This document shows positions 33,165 through 45,279 of a stretch of 64,000 nucleotides of DNA, piece after piece. The stretch comes from Camillea tinctor. Taxonomy: Eukaryota; Ascomycota; Sordariomycetes; Xylariales; Xylariaceae. Under the pieces are notes generated by a model. That model searched no databases. It had not been told where the DNA came from and saw only the letters and a list, made by a program, of their open reading frames with translations. The DNA lies in assembly GCA_022578605.1 (NCBI GenBank), contig MU394051.1:124001-188000 (forward strand). The letters run 5' to 3'. Position 1 is the stretch's first letter. The number at the start of each line of letters is the position of its first letter. The translations under genes were made by a program, and so were the position numbers.

Positions 33165-33238
33165 GGTCCGATGGTGTAGTTGGTTATCACATGAGTCTAA
33201 CACACTCAAGGTCCTCAGTTCGAGCCTGAGTCGGATCA
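33165..33238 (+). tRNA. trnV-AAC: tRNA-Val (anticodon AAC)
   Basis: The 74-nt sequence folds as a cloverleaf without an intron. The acceptor stem is GGTCCGA with TCGGATC (one G-T pair), followed by discriminator A at 33238. The D-arm is GTG...CAC around TAGTTGGTTAT. The anticodon stem TGAGT/ACTCA encloses loop CTAACAC, giving anticodon AAC, which reads GTT and (as inosine) GTC/GTA valine codons. The T-arm is CTCAG-TTCGAGC-CTGAG. Box A (tgtagttggtta) and box B (agttcgagcct) are intact. CCA is not encoded, as usual in eukaryotes. Confidence 0.95.
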
Positions 33239-34610
33239 GTACATTTCTTTTTAGCTTCCTGGCACTATCTTTTCAAAGGCCATACCAGGGGTTTTTTTTT
33301 TTTTTTGGTCTACGTACACATGTGAGGGGGTACTTGGGCGTCTCCAGTCCATAACGCAAGCATGTATGTTAGGGGACAGCTAAAGAGCTATTTCGGGGAT
33401 GTGCCCATGAAGCGAAAACTTTATCAAGTCTGTAGTCTCTACTATATTTCGTATTTCTATATTACTATGAACATTCGATAGCAATCCTGTCTTGATTTGA
33501 AACTCTGTCATATTGCTGCAATAAGATGTACTAATTTATCCCTAAAATATAATATATCAAAGCGCGTTGAAATGCCAAGGTCAAAGTAACATAGGGGTTT
33601 AATTATGAAGAAAGGTATAAGGACCCAACCTTATCCGACAGTTACTAGGATATCTAGACACATATTTGACTTAAAGTATGAGTTGTGATAAAAAGACAAG
33701 CCTTCTAAGTGCTGTTATCAACGTATTTCTTCAATATATTTGCCGAACCTAGTGTTGTTGGCAAATAGGTCTAGTATGCTCTACCCTCCAGGCTCTTGCA
33801 TAGTAAATAGGAGTGATCAATTTGCTTGAGGAGCGCCCATATCCGACTCCCTAGCGTATATAGGCACTGGCTTATAGTATTTTATTTACCCAGGTGGCTT
33901 CTCACGTTCATTTCTCAACTAGTTCGACACAGTAGCTTTCACCTTTCCTCTTCGTCCACTGTTTTCTTTATTACGGGTGGTCTCAAAGCTCCTCCCTCTA
34001 ATCCAGCTTTACTTTCTACTCTCTTAATTGAAGATTATTTCCTTTAAGTGGGGGAGGTTGTTAAAACCGTAGTTAGGTATGTACACTTAATTATTAACTG
34101 CAAGCCTCCTTCACGCCCCTTCCCCCCTTTTTTTTGTTATTTACTCGCAACCTGTCATCCCCTCCATCAACCCCCGGGGCTTCAACCCGTTCCGCCCGTA
34201 AGCATACAGGTTAGGAAGGAGTTCGAGCTCTCTTCCCTGTTGGGGAAACACAGCAGCATCGTCATCATCAACATCATTAAACGATGCTGCACGACTAAAA
34301 AAAAAAAAATAAACACGATAAAGTGAACCGGTATCTGTCTCGGTGCCGGTTTCTGCCACACCTCATTGCTGGCATGTCGAACGAAACCTGGGGAACACAA
34401 AAACAAAACCTCCATTCACCCCCCTCGGGGGCCCCCCCCCCCCACCGAGCGGGCGGAGGGCGAGCGGGCCGGGGCGGGGCGGGGGGGGCCGCGGGGGGCG
34501 CGCGAGGAAGGCGTCGGTATAGNNNNNNNNNNATACGTTGCTCGTTTTTGCCAAACAACATTTCTCGCCATTCCACCCCACCCCCGCGTACCCCAAAAAA
34601 AAACCCACCT

Positions 34611-34645
<35 letters not shown>

Positions 34646-37600
34646 ATATCACCGGGCAGCGGACACGGGCACGGGCTGGTACGGGTATAGACATGAGGGA
34701 GCACATGGCTAGACTAGAGTAGCACTAGGACAGCAGAGTGGATGTGATGTAAGGTAGATAGTCAAGATTATCTTGACCCTGATGTATGGGGTGTAAGCTA
34801 GCGTGCGTGCGTCACGATTATTTTGCTTATTTGCCTTAATACTTACACATAGTAAGGAGCACCGCACCGTACCGCACGGCACATGAACGAAGGCCTACGT
34901 ACGTATAATGCGCATTGCATGTTTGTAGCATGTGGATCTCTAGCTGCCAATTACTCCTACTCTCTTTCCTTTCCTTCTTCTCCTCCCCCCTTCTTTTCCC
35001 CCCTGTCCACCCGTTCTCTCTCCGGGGATCTACGAGTACCGCAAATATGTCGACAATACTAAAAGAGAAGGAGATATGGAGAGAGAGGTGCTCGAGGTTC
35101 GAGAACACCGAGAAAAAAAAGGGGAGGTAGGTAGCCGCCAGAGGTAACATAAGGAAACCAAAAAAAACCATGGCCATGCTAGCCGTGCTTCCCCGGGTTA
35201 CTGCGTTACGCTATCGGACGATACACTGCAGTGTGTGGAAGAGTGCTAGAGATGGGAAAAAAGGTTTCTTGTTGACGTGCAGGCTGCGGGATGAGTTTGT
35301 TTAGGATGATGGAACGTCACAGACTAGGTAGGGAGCGTATTTTCTTGTCTTTGTGATATGGCTGCTTGACGGGTGTAACATAAATGCTCTATTTCCTTGC
35401 CTTTGTGTAGGTATATATTTATGGGGGAACTGTCAGTGATATAACCAGCATACACTCGCAAACGGGATATATATAGAAAATATTGTAACAGAAACACGGA
35501 ATGAGGATATACCGTCTTAAAAAAGACGAGGGAGACGAGAAAAGGGGGGGCAGGAGGAGTAGGCGGAGTGGGAAGAAGTTTGTACAGAAAGGAGAAAATA
35601 AGATCTAACGCATTTTGCAAAGCACGCTAGACAGTAGCATGTCATATCTCATTCGACACAAAACGCCTCGATTAAGCATTTTGCGTGCCTGGATTAAATC
35701 TATGGTCGGCCTGTCCGGATCACTGCAGACATTTTTCAACCCAATACCCTCCGCCCGTCTGAGTTTATTCCGTGCCCTCCCTCCCCTATCTTTACCTGTC
35801 AGCAACTAAGTGTCTAGACTTGGATACTGATCATATAGTGGTTTCCCTCTCGGTGCCGAGCCATATATGCTCTTTGAAGACTTGAGAATGATAAAAAGGG
35901 GCGGGAAAGGGAGGGCAAGTCGGATAAGGTCTAGATCCTGCAATGTTGTGAGTAAGAGGTAGTTGAAATCATATTCCGCGACTAACCACCACCGATTCTC
36001 GGACCAAAGTCTCCTTTTGTGCCCCATCTCTGCCATATTCCATCTGCCGTAAAATCTACCCTGAAAAGGGGGGAGGGGGGAGGGGAGGGTGTTTAAACGA
36101 TATATTAAGAAACGAGAAGAGAAGAAACGGGGGTTCGTCGCAAGGTATATAGAGGCGTACGCGCAACGCAGAGAGAGAAGACGCGGCTCGCCACTATACC
36201 ATGCAAGCCTCCGCCCCCTAGTACATACGTCTCTATCTGTCCCTATGCGGGCTTCTAATGGGTGGGTAGGAGTGGGAGTGGAGGGAGAAAAGGGTGTAAC
36301 GGTGTCTTCCAGATCTATGGTTCGGCTACACAGCATAAAAACGTACGCGGGTAGAGGGGGTTGGGCCGGGCCAGGACTGGAACGGGTTCCCTCGGGTGCG
36401 ACGCGGGGCGCCGTGTCTTGGTTACCCGATGACCAGGTCGACGCTTTGCTGCTGTGCGTGGCTTCTCTCCTACTCAGAGTGCTTTCCCCTAAAACTGTTA
36501 GGTATAAAGGAGATTTCCGTCATAGGTGTTTCATGGCTACTAGGTTAGGTCGGTAGATGCAAAGGGGTAGGAGGAATTACTATTTATATCGATGAAGCAG
36601 ATACATACATCTAGATGAGGAGCTACTTAAGTTATATATGGCGAACATGGGACGGATAGTAATATGAAATGTCGGATACTGTGAGCTGAAAAGGTGATGT
36701 CACGGATGGGGTCATCTCCTATAGTAATCATGCTCTTCATACTGTAAATAATTACGACGCGTTCTATGATCAAGGGTAGAGCATGTGACACATTTGGTAT
36801 TTTATGTATAGGCAAATACTGGACCTCTGTAATCGATGCTTACTAGATAGCCAGGAGATTTGATTAAGATGATGTTATTTTTGACGCCAGCGGACCGCCG
36901 TACGACTATCTCGGAGCCTCTTCAGGGGCACGAGGGCGTACTTGGCTAGGTATTAGACCGTATACTATGTACATACACGATAACCAATCTAACAAGTTAA
37001 TCCGAAGATGCTTTGGCTAAACGGTAATTTTCAATGTATTCTTTCTCCCTTCTCTGGGAGCAGCACTCAGAACTCATTCTTCGCTTCTCTTGCGTGTTTT
37101 AGTTGTTTGGGCTTGATAATATACTGAATCGAGAGGAAGTTTACAAGGCATGGGTTCCTCGAACCCCTTTCCTGGCGGGCAGGATAAGATACTAAGAAAG
37201 TAGATGAAACCGCTACACGAATCAGGAGAACTTTCACATTCGTGCCATTAGGACGAAGCAACTGACATATACAGTATTAGATACGCACGAACCTAGCCTA
37301 ACCCTACTTAAAATATTTAGCTACATCGACCCCTGAAGAGAGGGCAATGATAATATTGAAAATGAAAGAAAAAAGTTTGCTTTTCTTTCAAGTGACCACG
37401 TAGTCCCCTGTATATCCTATTCTCATTGATTCTTTACCGTAAAAGACAGACGGCGATACCCATAAGCGCTGTTCAACAGACCTCGTATGATGTTTATCTG
37501 AGTAAAGGAAAGCAAAAAAAGGGGGGAGACGAAGGAGAGAAGCACTGCCGACTTGACATGTCTCAACGCACTGCTTGCTAGCTAAGACAGAAACCAAAAA

Positions 37601-37732
37601 AAGAATACAACATACCGAATAATCGATAGGAAAAGCCAACGAAAAGAAACCAAGACGAAGCCGAGCTGGGGAATATTTCACGCGAGTAGAGTAGTAGCCT
37701 AACCTAGTATATTTCCATTTTCTGTTCTCCCT
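33239..37732. other. long intergenic region containing an assembly gap
   Basis: No gene recognised in about 4.5 kb. A 20-bp T run follows the tRNA at about 33291-33306 and may end Pol III transcription. The gap and its odd flanks are listed separately. From 34700 to 37730 the DNA is ordinary AT-rich intergenic sequence. The long open frame at 36089-36556 is Arg/Gly-rich, with no domain, splice partner or start context. The last part is the 3' flank of the 37733 gene. Confidence 0.55.
34430..34645. other. scaffold gap with homopolymer flanks
   Basis: A run of ten N occupies 34523-34532. To its left (34430-34515) is extreme G+C sequence with C and G homopolymers, unlike anything nearby. To its right is a 34-base poly-C run (34612-34645). 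A fixed 10-N spacer with such flanks is typical of a scaffolding join through low-quality sequence. Real distance, and possibly real content, is unknown here. Confidence 0.85.
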
Positions 37733-39185
37733 TTACTTCTCCCCCCTGCCCATCGTCCCGGGCAGCACCGGCACGCCGATGAAATCGACGTCGATCTCGA
37801 ACCTAGGGATACCGTTTGAGCTCAGGGCCGCGAACAGCTTGCTTAGGTCGTCGCTGCGGTACGTGCTCATGTCGTAGGACTCGTTCCCGAAGAAGGCCTG
37901 GCGGACGCACGAGCGCAGGCAGCTCATCGACGGTGTGCCCTGCTGTGGCTGACTACCACTGCCGTGGAACGACGACGGGTGCGTTCTGACATAGCGCAGG
38001 GCCGCTTCCTGCAGGGCGCGCAGGCTGGGCCGGAGGTTCTCGATGATGCGCTGCTCGCCGTGGTGCAGCCAGCGGATGGTGAGGCGCACGTCGTAGAGGC
38101 GCTGCGCAGAGGCGGGGGAGGAGGGAGAAGGGGGGAAGGGTCCCGGGCTCGGTGTTGCGGTCAGGCTGGTGGTGGTGGGTGTTGGGCTGGTGTTGGCGCT
38201 GGAGGTGTGCGCCATGGCCGTGGGTGGCGTGGGGATGGGAAGATGGGCGGCGGGAGCCTGAGCGGGGGCCGGGCAGGGTACGCGTACTGACCCGGGGTTG
38301 ACGCCTACCTGCGTGTAGCGAGGCGTGTTTGCGAAGTTAGGGGGCGGCGGTGGGCGCGGGTGATTCGAAGGCGGCTGAGGTAGGGGCTGCTGTTGAAAGT
38401 GAGGAGGCGCCGGCATGTTGCGAACCATAGAGCTCGGAACCCCTGGCCAGCCTGGTGGTGGCGGAGGAGGTCTGTACGCGTTTGGGGATGGCCGGATTGG
38501 ACCGAAGTATCCAAACCCGCCGGGCATTAATGGCGATTCATCGTCTGACTCATCTTGCCCCGTCCGTGTAGAAGAACGAGAGCGAGGCCGTCGTGGCTTT
38601 TCACCTACTATTGGCTTTCGGTCCTTTCGGTTGGGAGAATGCACGCCTTTGTGGTTACCATGTTGGTTTCTAGCCGCGTTGCCTGTCATCATTGCCTCGT
38701 CATCTGAGCTATTCCACTCTTCTTCGGATGCAGCGGCAGTCGAGGACGAAGAGCGGCGGGTGGTTTCGGAAGTAGTATCATCATCGTCATCCAAGCAAGC
38801 TCCGGCTTTAGTGAGGTCTGGAGGGTTGGAGAAGCCATTTGTCATGATATACTGGTGCACTGCCTCACTGGACTTGTTATGCAGAGACTCTATAGCCTTG
38901 TGAACAGTATCAAATGAGTCAGAGGAGAGCAAGGCCTCTCGCGAGCTATCGTTGCTCCGGATCGCAAAGGCTTTGTAGTTCCCTGTTCCATCTTTGACCG
39001 TGATCACCGAGACGATGTCATCTCTTCCTACAAAGAACTCGCAATTATCTAATGCAAGCTGTGTCAATACCGAGAGACAGAGAGGACATCACAGCAGTAG
39101 AGGGTATAACGAGCCAAGGTTGCTTACCTAAGACCTGAGTACGGTAGTCAAAGATTATAGCTGCTGTGGTTGATGGTGGTGCCAT
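37733..39185 (-). CDS. conserved hypothetical fungal protein with Pro-rich middle
   Basis: Exons on the minus strand: 39185-39128 and 39048-37733 (457 aa). The 79-bp intron has a GTAAGC donor, TTGAC branch site and ATTAG acceptor. It joins ...FDYRTQVL to DNCEFFVGRDD in frame, so the ATG in exon 1 is preferred over the longer open frame in exon 2. Residues 1-95 look globular (IVSVITVKDGTGNYKAFAIR). Residues about 100-310 are disordered: an acidic Ser run, then Pro-rich segments with PPPPPP. The C-terminal 130 residues look folded (RLYDVRLTIRWLHHGEQRII, ending FEIDVDFIGVPVLPG). I do not recognise a named domain. No signal peptide or membrane span is visible. Confidence 0.78.
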
Positions 39186-40831
39186 TTGGAGCCCGGAGTT
39201 TGAACAGTGTCGACAAGACGGCGGAAGTACGATATCGGATTGATATACCAGCATTTAGCAAAACAGGCATAGAGATTCCTGTAGTTGGAAAATCTCGATG
39301 GGAATAATCTGACAAGTCTTATATATCCATGGTGGGATGACTTGTGTCTGTCTGTGTCTCCCTGCAGCCACGCTTTCTCTGTGCGTGCCGGGTTCAACTC
39401 ACACGGATATTATTCCCATCTTGAATAAAAAGGAAAAAAAACGAGGCGGCAGGCAATATCACATGGGTAGTTGCATCAACCACCCTGCCGTAAGAATAAC
39501 ACGCAGTCGAGCTTGAGCGACAATCGGGATCCTGCACTGTCATACTGCCGGTGATCTGGCTCAACCCCCCCAAGAGAGAATCATGGTAGACCCCAAGCCT
39601 CGTCTGAGGCACAGTGAAACATTGTTTTTCCCTCATACGTCACAAAATTGACCCCGAATGGCCCCGGTGTAGTGGCTGCATTGATGGCCGTCTGATCGTA
39701 AGTCGGGGTTGGTAAGATCCTTCGGATATGTTGAGAGAGCATGGTCGTACAAAAGCCATTTCTGGCATCCACGACGACCGGCTTTTGGTTACATCTGTTG
39801 CTAGTTAGGAGGACGCGGGTACACGATGTAGGGCCTGATTCCCTTAGAGGCTCTCGCCAGTTGGGCAGAGTTTTGCCACCGATATGCCGGCTTGTACCCA
39901 AACACTAAGACCATGGTTGCGGTTGTTGCTGCACCGCTTGGGGTCACGGCCTCACACGGTGACCGTCTAGTTTTCTTGTGATGATGCTACAGTATTTTGG
40001 CGGTCTGATGTCTGCTGGGCAAGCTACGATAAGCTTCGACGTAGTGGGTAGCAGGATGCCGTCCCCACGGCCAATGGAGAAAACAGGGCGAGCGAAGTGT
40101 CTTGGGTCACCCCGGAACATTCCTCGATTGACGTTGACCTAGAATGCGACATGTGCCGCGAATAACCACTAAGAGCATATAGGCAGGTCGGTTCATATAT
40201 CAATGAAAGAATTCTAGGATCAGGGAACAAAGTTATATAGAGCGAACGAGAACGGATATATTTCAATTGATACGATTCTTTCCCTTTTGGCGGCTCTACT
40301 TAGCAGGGCAATCCCGTGGTCTCTCCGCAAGGTCGAAGAAGCGTCTTTGGGTCCGCCAAGGCCCCTCAATTTCAGCCGTTGTCAACCTCGCAGGAACCAA
40401 CTCAACCCTTATTTTGCAAGGCTGCATATTTGATCTAAATTTATTGGGCACGACGATGCTGCACGACAGCACAATCTCTTTGGTGTTCTGGTGTTCCCCT
40501 TCGTCCGTAGGACAGACTTAGCAATCTTGGAAATTGATCAGCACCAAAACCCCTGCAAGGCAACATTTTGCTTGTTCTAGCTTCCACCGCATATTTGGCG
40601 ATGCTTGATTCTGGTCATGTCAGGCGTGGATTCGGGTAACGGTACGACTCCATATTGGAGATGCCACGACAACACCGGTGCTGACGACACAGGGGAACCG
40701 TCAGACCCTCCACAAACCACGACCATCAAAGCACCTAGTTTCCGAGCTGATGCACTCCGACAGTGGATTCATAATTATACGTTTAACGCTGGAATGTAAC
40801 CCGGCACAGATGTCCAACCCACCCACCATCT
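39186..40831. other. intergenic region, possible gene relic
   Basis: The first few hundred bp are the likely promoter of the minus-strand gene at 37733-39185. Two minus-strand open frames (39581-39901 and 39394-39636) overlap in different frames around a G7 run at 39567-39573, and could be parts of one decayed or small gene (Cys-containing, for example VQDPDCRSSSTACYSYGRVV). I cannot name it. 40270-40830 has only short open frames. Confidence 0.4.
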
Positions 40832-43580
40832 CTAGCCAACTACTGATAAGCGTTCAAGGCGAGATTTCACGGCGTCTACTAAGGCTGTCTCACGCTCGAG
40901 AAGCCCTTTGACCTGGTTGATCTTCGCTCTTCTGAGCTCCGAGGGAATACGCAAGTCAGATGTCGAGGCCTTCGGGCTGTCCTCCCCTTCACCAGCAGGC
41001 TCTCCGAGTTTCCCCGCCTGTTCGGAAAGCTCCTCCTTCAGGCTTAACACCTCCTCATACCTTCGCATAACCTGTTTCAACCGGGTCGTCCCATCTACCG
41101 GCGTTTCTGACCCGAAAATCCCAGCATCCAAAGCCCTAACTTCGTTGACCCAGGATTTCTCCTTATCACTTAGCTCCCGGCTCGTAGCCTTACTGACCTT
41201 CCTCCGCATATTCTCCAATCGTTGACTAAGCGCTTCGCCCCTCTCCTTGGCACTTTGCAGACGTCTTTCGATAGCGGCATTGCTGCATTCTGGTTGGCCA
41301 TCCTCAACTTGATCGTCTCCCGTAACAGCCTCAACTCGAGCCTTGACCTCATTCGCCTTGTTGATTTGCTGCCTAAGTTCATTCTGCAGCTTGACGCAGC
41401 GTCGGAACACTTCGGCTGCCGCGACACCTAGTCTATGGGTCTCATCACTTAGAATCTTATGCGCCTCAGTAAAGAGCTGCAAGGTCAATGGTGAAAGTCG
41501 AACTTCCTGGCTGACTATCGTCTTATGCCGACTAGTGCGCAGACGATCTAGTAAGTGCGGCAATGCAGAGCCCTGCTCGAATACGTGTGACGGTTGGAAG
41601 ACTGGGCGAGGTTCGAAGAAGTCCAAGGGCTGCACGGCCGCGTCCTTATTAAAAGAGGGCGAAACGGAGCGAATGGGAGAGAATTCATCATCGGGAGTGT
41701 CGAATAGCAGCGCGATTGGCTCGAACGGTGTGGCAGATAGTAAGAAATAGCCGAGATCAGGGTCTCGAATGGCGACCGAAGCACTTAGGGTGAGCTGCGT
41801 ATCGCCCTGAACTGGACTTGTGTAAAGCCTTTCCCTCGTTGAACTTTGACCATTCACAAGAAGATCGATTCTGAATTCAGACCCGGCTTGCGAGTTGCCT
41901 TGAAGTTCACTTTCGAGGCGGAAAACCCACGGTGACAGGGAAACATACGTAATACTTGAGGGGTGGGTGATGAAAAAAGCATATCGCGAAGTGACATCTG
42001 GACTGAACATCGGCCAAGCATCCTTAGTAACTTCCAGCGAGCTCAGGGCATCAAGACTTTGGAAGGTGAGCAGTGAAGGCGTTTCTATTTGTCGCCCCAT
42101 GGCCTTAGACTTGTTCCGAGGCGGTAGCCATTGCGCTTGAACCCCGTCTAGGTCTAGACAGATGCGTAGTTGGCCACTAGACGAGAGTAGACAAATAACA
42201 GAAAGGGACAGGCCTTCGCCTTCGACATCCTCCATCTCAAGATCTTCGTCCTCGCCCATCATCAAGTCGTCGGTGTCAAGTCTTTCGCCGATAGCAAAGA
42301 TATCTGTGAGCTCAATATCAAGGTCATCTTCGCTATCCGGGCTAAGCTCTAGGTCAAACGGTCCTTGCAGCCGAGGTACTATTCCCGGTCTTACAGGTCG
42401 CGAGTATATTTCAGTAGGGGGTTCTCCAGGAGGACCCTCGATGACTCTGGGTTCTTGGTTGTCAAGGTCTGACATCCAGTCTAGCTGCTGCTGCGCTAAT
42501 AGCTTGGCTTGCTCCGAAACATCGGGATCATCCTGAATCGCAGCTACGTTGCCAACAATCGACACAGAAAGCGAAGGGATCAAGGTCGGGGGCGGAGACC
42601 AATGGGTCGGCAGCAAGGGACAGAGGGCGTAGACATCGCCCTCTCTCATGGCAATCCAAAGCGTCATGGGTGACCAGCCACCCGAGCCCCTACCAGCAAA
42701 ACATGCAGCCGCAACCTCCATTTCAAAAGAGTCAGGTGAAAAGCCCTTGTTGATCATATCAACCGAAGCAGAGAAATTCTGGTCTAAGGATGTGCCGTCT
42801 GCGAGCTTCTGTAGGTCGATAGTAAGAGTCGGGGTATCGAACGACCAGCGATCCTTCTGGGAGAGCTCCCAGAGCCTTACAATGGCATCCTTGGTAATGG
42901 TCACCAAGGCGGAGCCATTCACGCCCAACGGATGCCATAGAGTAGAGGCAACGGGCGAGCGGTCCATAACGTGTGTAGTCGGGCCCAAAGTCCATGATTT
43001 GGGCTTGATGGCATCGAGGCTCGGGGCTGTAAGATGGGACGGGTCGGGCAAGAGGATAATGCGGACGGTATGGGTCGTTACAACAGCCATGAAATCTGCG
43101 TAGGGTGAGATGATAAGCTGTTGGATATCGCCGCCGACGGTAGGCTTGATGGTCTATGTAGAAAATTAGAAAATTAGAGTCACGGAAGGGAGTCGAGGGA
43201 GAGAGAGTAAGGGAAGTACAATTACTTACACGGAACCCTTCTGCGCACCCGCTTTCTATCGAATCATTGATGATTTCTTCTTCTTCTTCTTCTTCTGAGC
43301 CAACTCCGACTGAACTCTCGCGTTTTATTCGGGAGCCGGATCGGCCTCGAGTCGTTTTTTCCTGCCATCTTTCCTTCAGATAGACGAAATCTGCCCATCT
43401 AATCTCCCTGCCGACAGCAATGAATACTTCGGTTCCGCGGCGAGCAATCATTCGTCGAGGACCTGGTTTGGCGCTGGTCTTGGTCGCATTATAGCCATCG
43501 CTGGAAGAGGGTGTGAAAAGGTCATGGCCAGGTGCCGGGCTGGAAAGCCAGGCTGGTGTGTAGCTTTTTATCTTTGGCAT
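40832..43580 (-). CDS. NUP82: nucleoporin Nup82
   Basis: Nup82 is part of the cytoplasmic Nup82-Nup159-Nsp1 subcomplex of the nuclear pore, which supports mRNA export. Exons are 43580-43230 and 43153-40832 (890 aa). The 76-bp intron has GTAAGT and ATAG ends, and the join reads GCAEGFR-TIKPTVGGDIQQL. The first 600 residues are a beta-propeller-like region with blades such as YADFMAVVTTHTVRIILL and NGSALVTITKDAIVRLWEL. An acidic Asp/Glu insertion lies at about 385-430. The last 250 residues are coiled coil (RRCVKLQNELRQQINKANEV, LEKERGEALSQRLENMRRKV-like heptads), as expected for trimer assembly with Nup159 and Nsp1. Length and architecture match fungal Nup82. A poly-Glu run (about residues 95-101) is coded by a TTC repeat. 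The gene is divergent from CBC2. Confidence 0.88.
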
Positions 43581-44207
43581 TTTGTCGAACCGAGGAGTGG
43601 TCGAGGAAAATGTACCTAGATGACAATGGACTTAGATTTGCATTTGTTGTTGTTGTATGTTTTTTTAGTGTCACGGTGTTGGGTGTAAATAGTAGTAGCT
43701 AACTAGGCAAGTTCGTAGTGTACAGTAGTAGAATTAAAAATATCTTGAATGCTTGTTGCCCTGCCAAAATGGGGCTTTTGACAGCTGCGCATTGCTTGAG
43801 GAAGCAGCTCTGCGTCGGGAAGGAAGGGAAGGGGAAGAAAAAAAAAAAAAAGGGAGCTGGAGGTCCTAGCTTTTAGTTAGCGCGATCTGCTTCCGGGGCG
43901 CGTTTATTAGGTACGTGGTAGTACATAGGTACGGAGTTAGCCCAAACAGCGTGGCTGCGTGGTTAGACAGGCAATGGGCAGGGAAGCTTGCCCCATGAAA
44001 GTGTTGAGTTCCATATGAAAAGAGTGGGTCAATCTTTTATTCAGCCTTCCTCATTCTAGTACTCTTTCCTCATTTCTCAGCCCTGTATAGTCCCCAATAC
44101 TTACCACTATACGTACATCTTATCAACTTTTTGAGACGAATCTTTATCTACCGAAACTATCTAGTATTGTTGTTTCTAATTCCAGGGGAAAGCAGCCATC
44201 ACTTACA
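43581..44207. promoter_or_regulatory. divergent promoter region NUP82 / CBC2
   Basis: 627 bp between two start codons pointing outward, so it must hold both promoters. It contains a poly-A run (43839-43852), GTACGTGGTAGTACATAGGTAC near 43911, and a pyrimidine-rich stretch with tctagtactctttcctc near 44056 on the CBC2 side. No specific factor site can be claimed. Confidence 0.6.
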
Positions 44208-44947
44208 ATGCGGACCGAACTACGATCTACAGTCGACAGACTGGATCGTCCCAGTGCCTACTATCAGAGCCGAGTGAGTTTGTTCTCATCTACTTAGAGC
44301 GCGTTGTAAAGCGCGTCCCACAACCACCCACTAACATTCTATTCCCCGACCAGAACAAAAGAAAGCGAGGAGATCACGGCCGTGATAACAGAGATGGTGA
44401 CTCTGAGATGGCTAATGCCCAACCCGAGGAACCTCCTGAGGATCCTCTGAGGAATGCTACTACTCTCTACGTGGGCAACCTGTATGTTGAACCTCATTAT
44501 ATAACATGGTCTGTTCACACGAGCATCTACTAACACCAATGTTATAGATCCTTTTACACCACAGAGGAACAGGTTTATGAGCTATTCTCAAAGTGCGGTG
44601 AGATCAAGCGCCTGGTCATGGGACTGGACCGGTTCCGAAAGACGCCGTGTGGCTTCTGCTTTGTGGAATATTATACTCATCAGGATGCGCTCGACTGCAT
44701 GAAGTATATCGGTGGCACCAAGCTAGACGAGCGCATAATCCGCACTGACCTGGATCCGGGCTTCGAAGAAGGTCGCCAGTATGGCCGGGGCAAATCCGGA
44801 GGCCAGGTGCGTGACGAGTATCGTGATGATTTCGACGAGGGTCGGGGTGGCCTAGGCCGGGCTATCGAGCATGAGAGAATGCGGGATGTAGAGAAAAACC
44901 GGGAGAAGGATCAACACACCGAAGAAGACTACGGACGCCTTAGATAA
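44208..44947 (+). CDS. CBC2: nuclear cap-binding protein subunit 2 (CBP20)
   Basis: CBC2/CBP20 binds the m7G cap of nascent RNA together with the large subunit, promoting splicing and export. Exons: 44208-44273, 44354-44481, 44548-44947 (197 aa). Introns (80 and 66 bp) have GTGAGT and GTATGT donors and keep frame. A single RRM covers about residues 57-135, with RNP2 LYVGNL (60-65, split by intron 2) and RNP1 GFCFVEYY (100-107). The N-terminal helix carries the AYYQSR tyrosines that stack on the cap in this family, and the tail after the RRM has the [20 protein letters not shown] block that is strongly conserved in CBP20. The C-terminus is Arg/Glu/Asp-rich. Length fits fungal orthologues. Confidence 0.95.
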
Positions 44948-45279
44948 ACGAGGAAGTTAATGTGAAGGTGATCGAGCTGGAATTCGACTAAATTAAAAAC
45001 TGAGACCCCCAAAATGGTTTCCTAGGCGCTGAGATGGCGATTTAATTTGCTTTATTTTTATCTATTTTTAAAGGGGCATCACATTGTTTTTTTGTTGTTG
45101 TTCTTTTACTTCTCACGCATCATACAATACCAAGAGGATATCCCCTCTGATTCTCTTCCCATGCTAGGGTACATAGTAATGGTGTACAACAGGGTCCGGT
45201 ATTCGTTGTGTCGGTGCCTATAACGACGCAACATATCCTATATATCTCCAACTCTTCGTGACAATCATCCCAAGATATC
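44948..45279. other. short convergent 3' flank (CBC2 / MRPL31)
   Basis: 332 bp between two stop codons facing each other. T-rich runs (about 45055-45100) fit 3' UTR sequence. No gene. Confidence 0.6.

Noticed and set aside
36089..36556. 155-codon open frame in the intergenic region
   Set aside because: Arg/Gly-rich without domain, start context or splice sites; likely chance.
41000..41600. Separate coiled-coil gene at the NUP82 3' end
   Set aside because: The frame is continuous with the beta-propeller part, and a C-terminal coiled coil is expected in Nup82.
42162..43103. Plus-strand open frames inside NUP82
   Set aside because: They lie opposite clear Nup82 coding sequence and have no features of their own.
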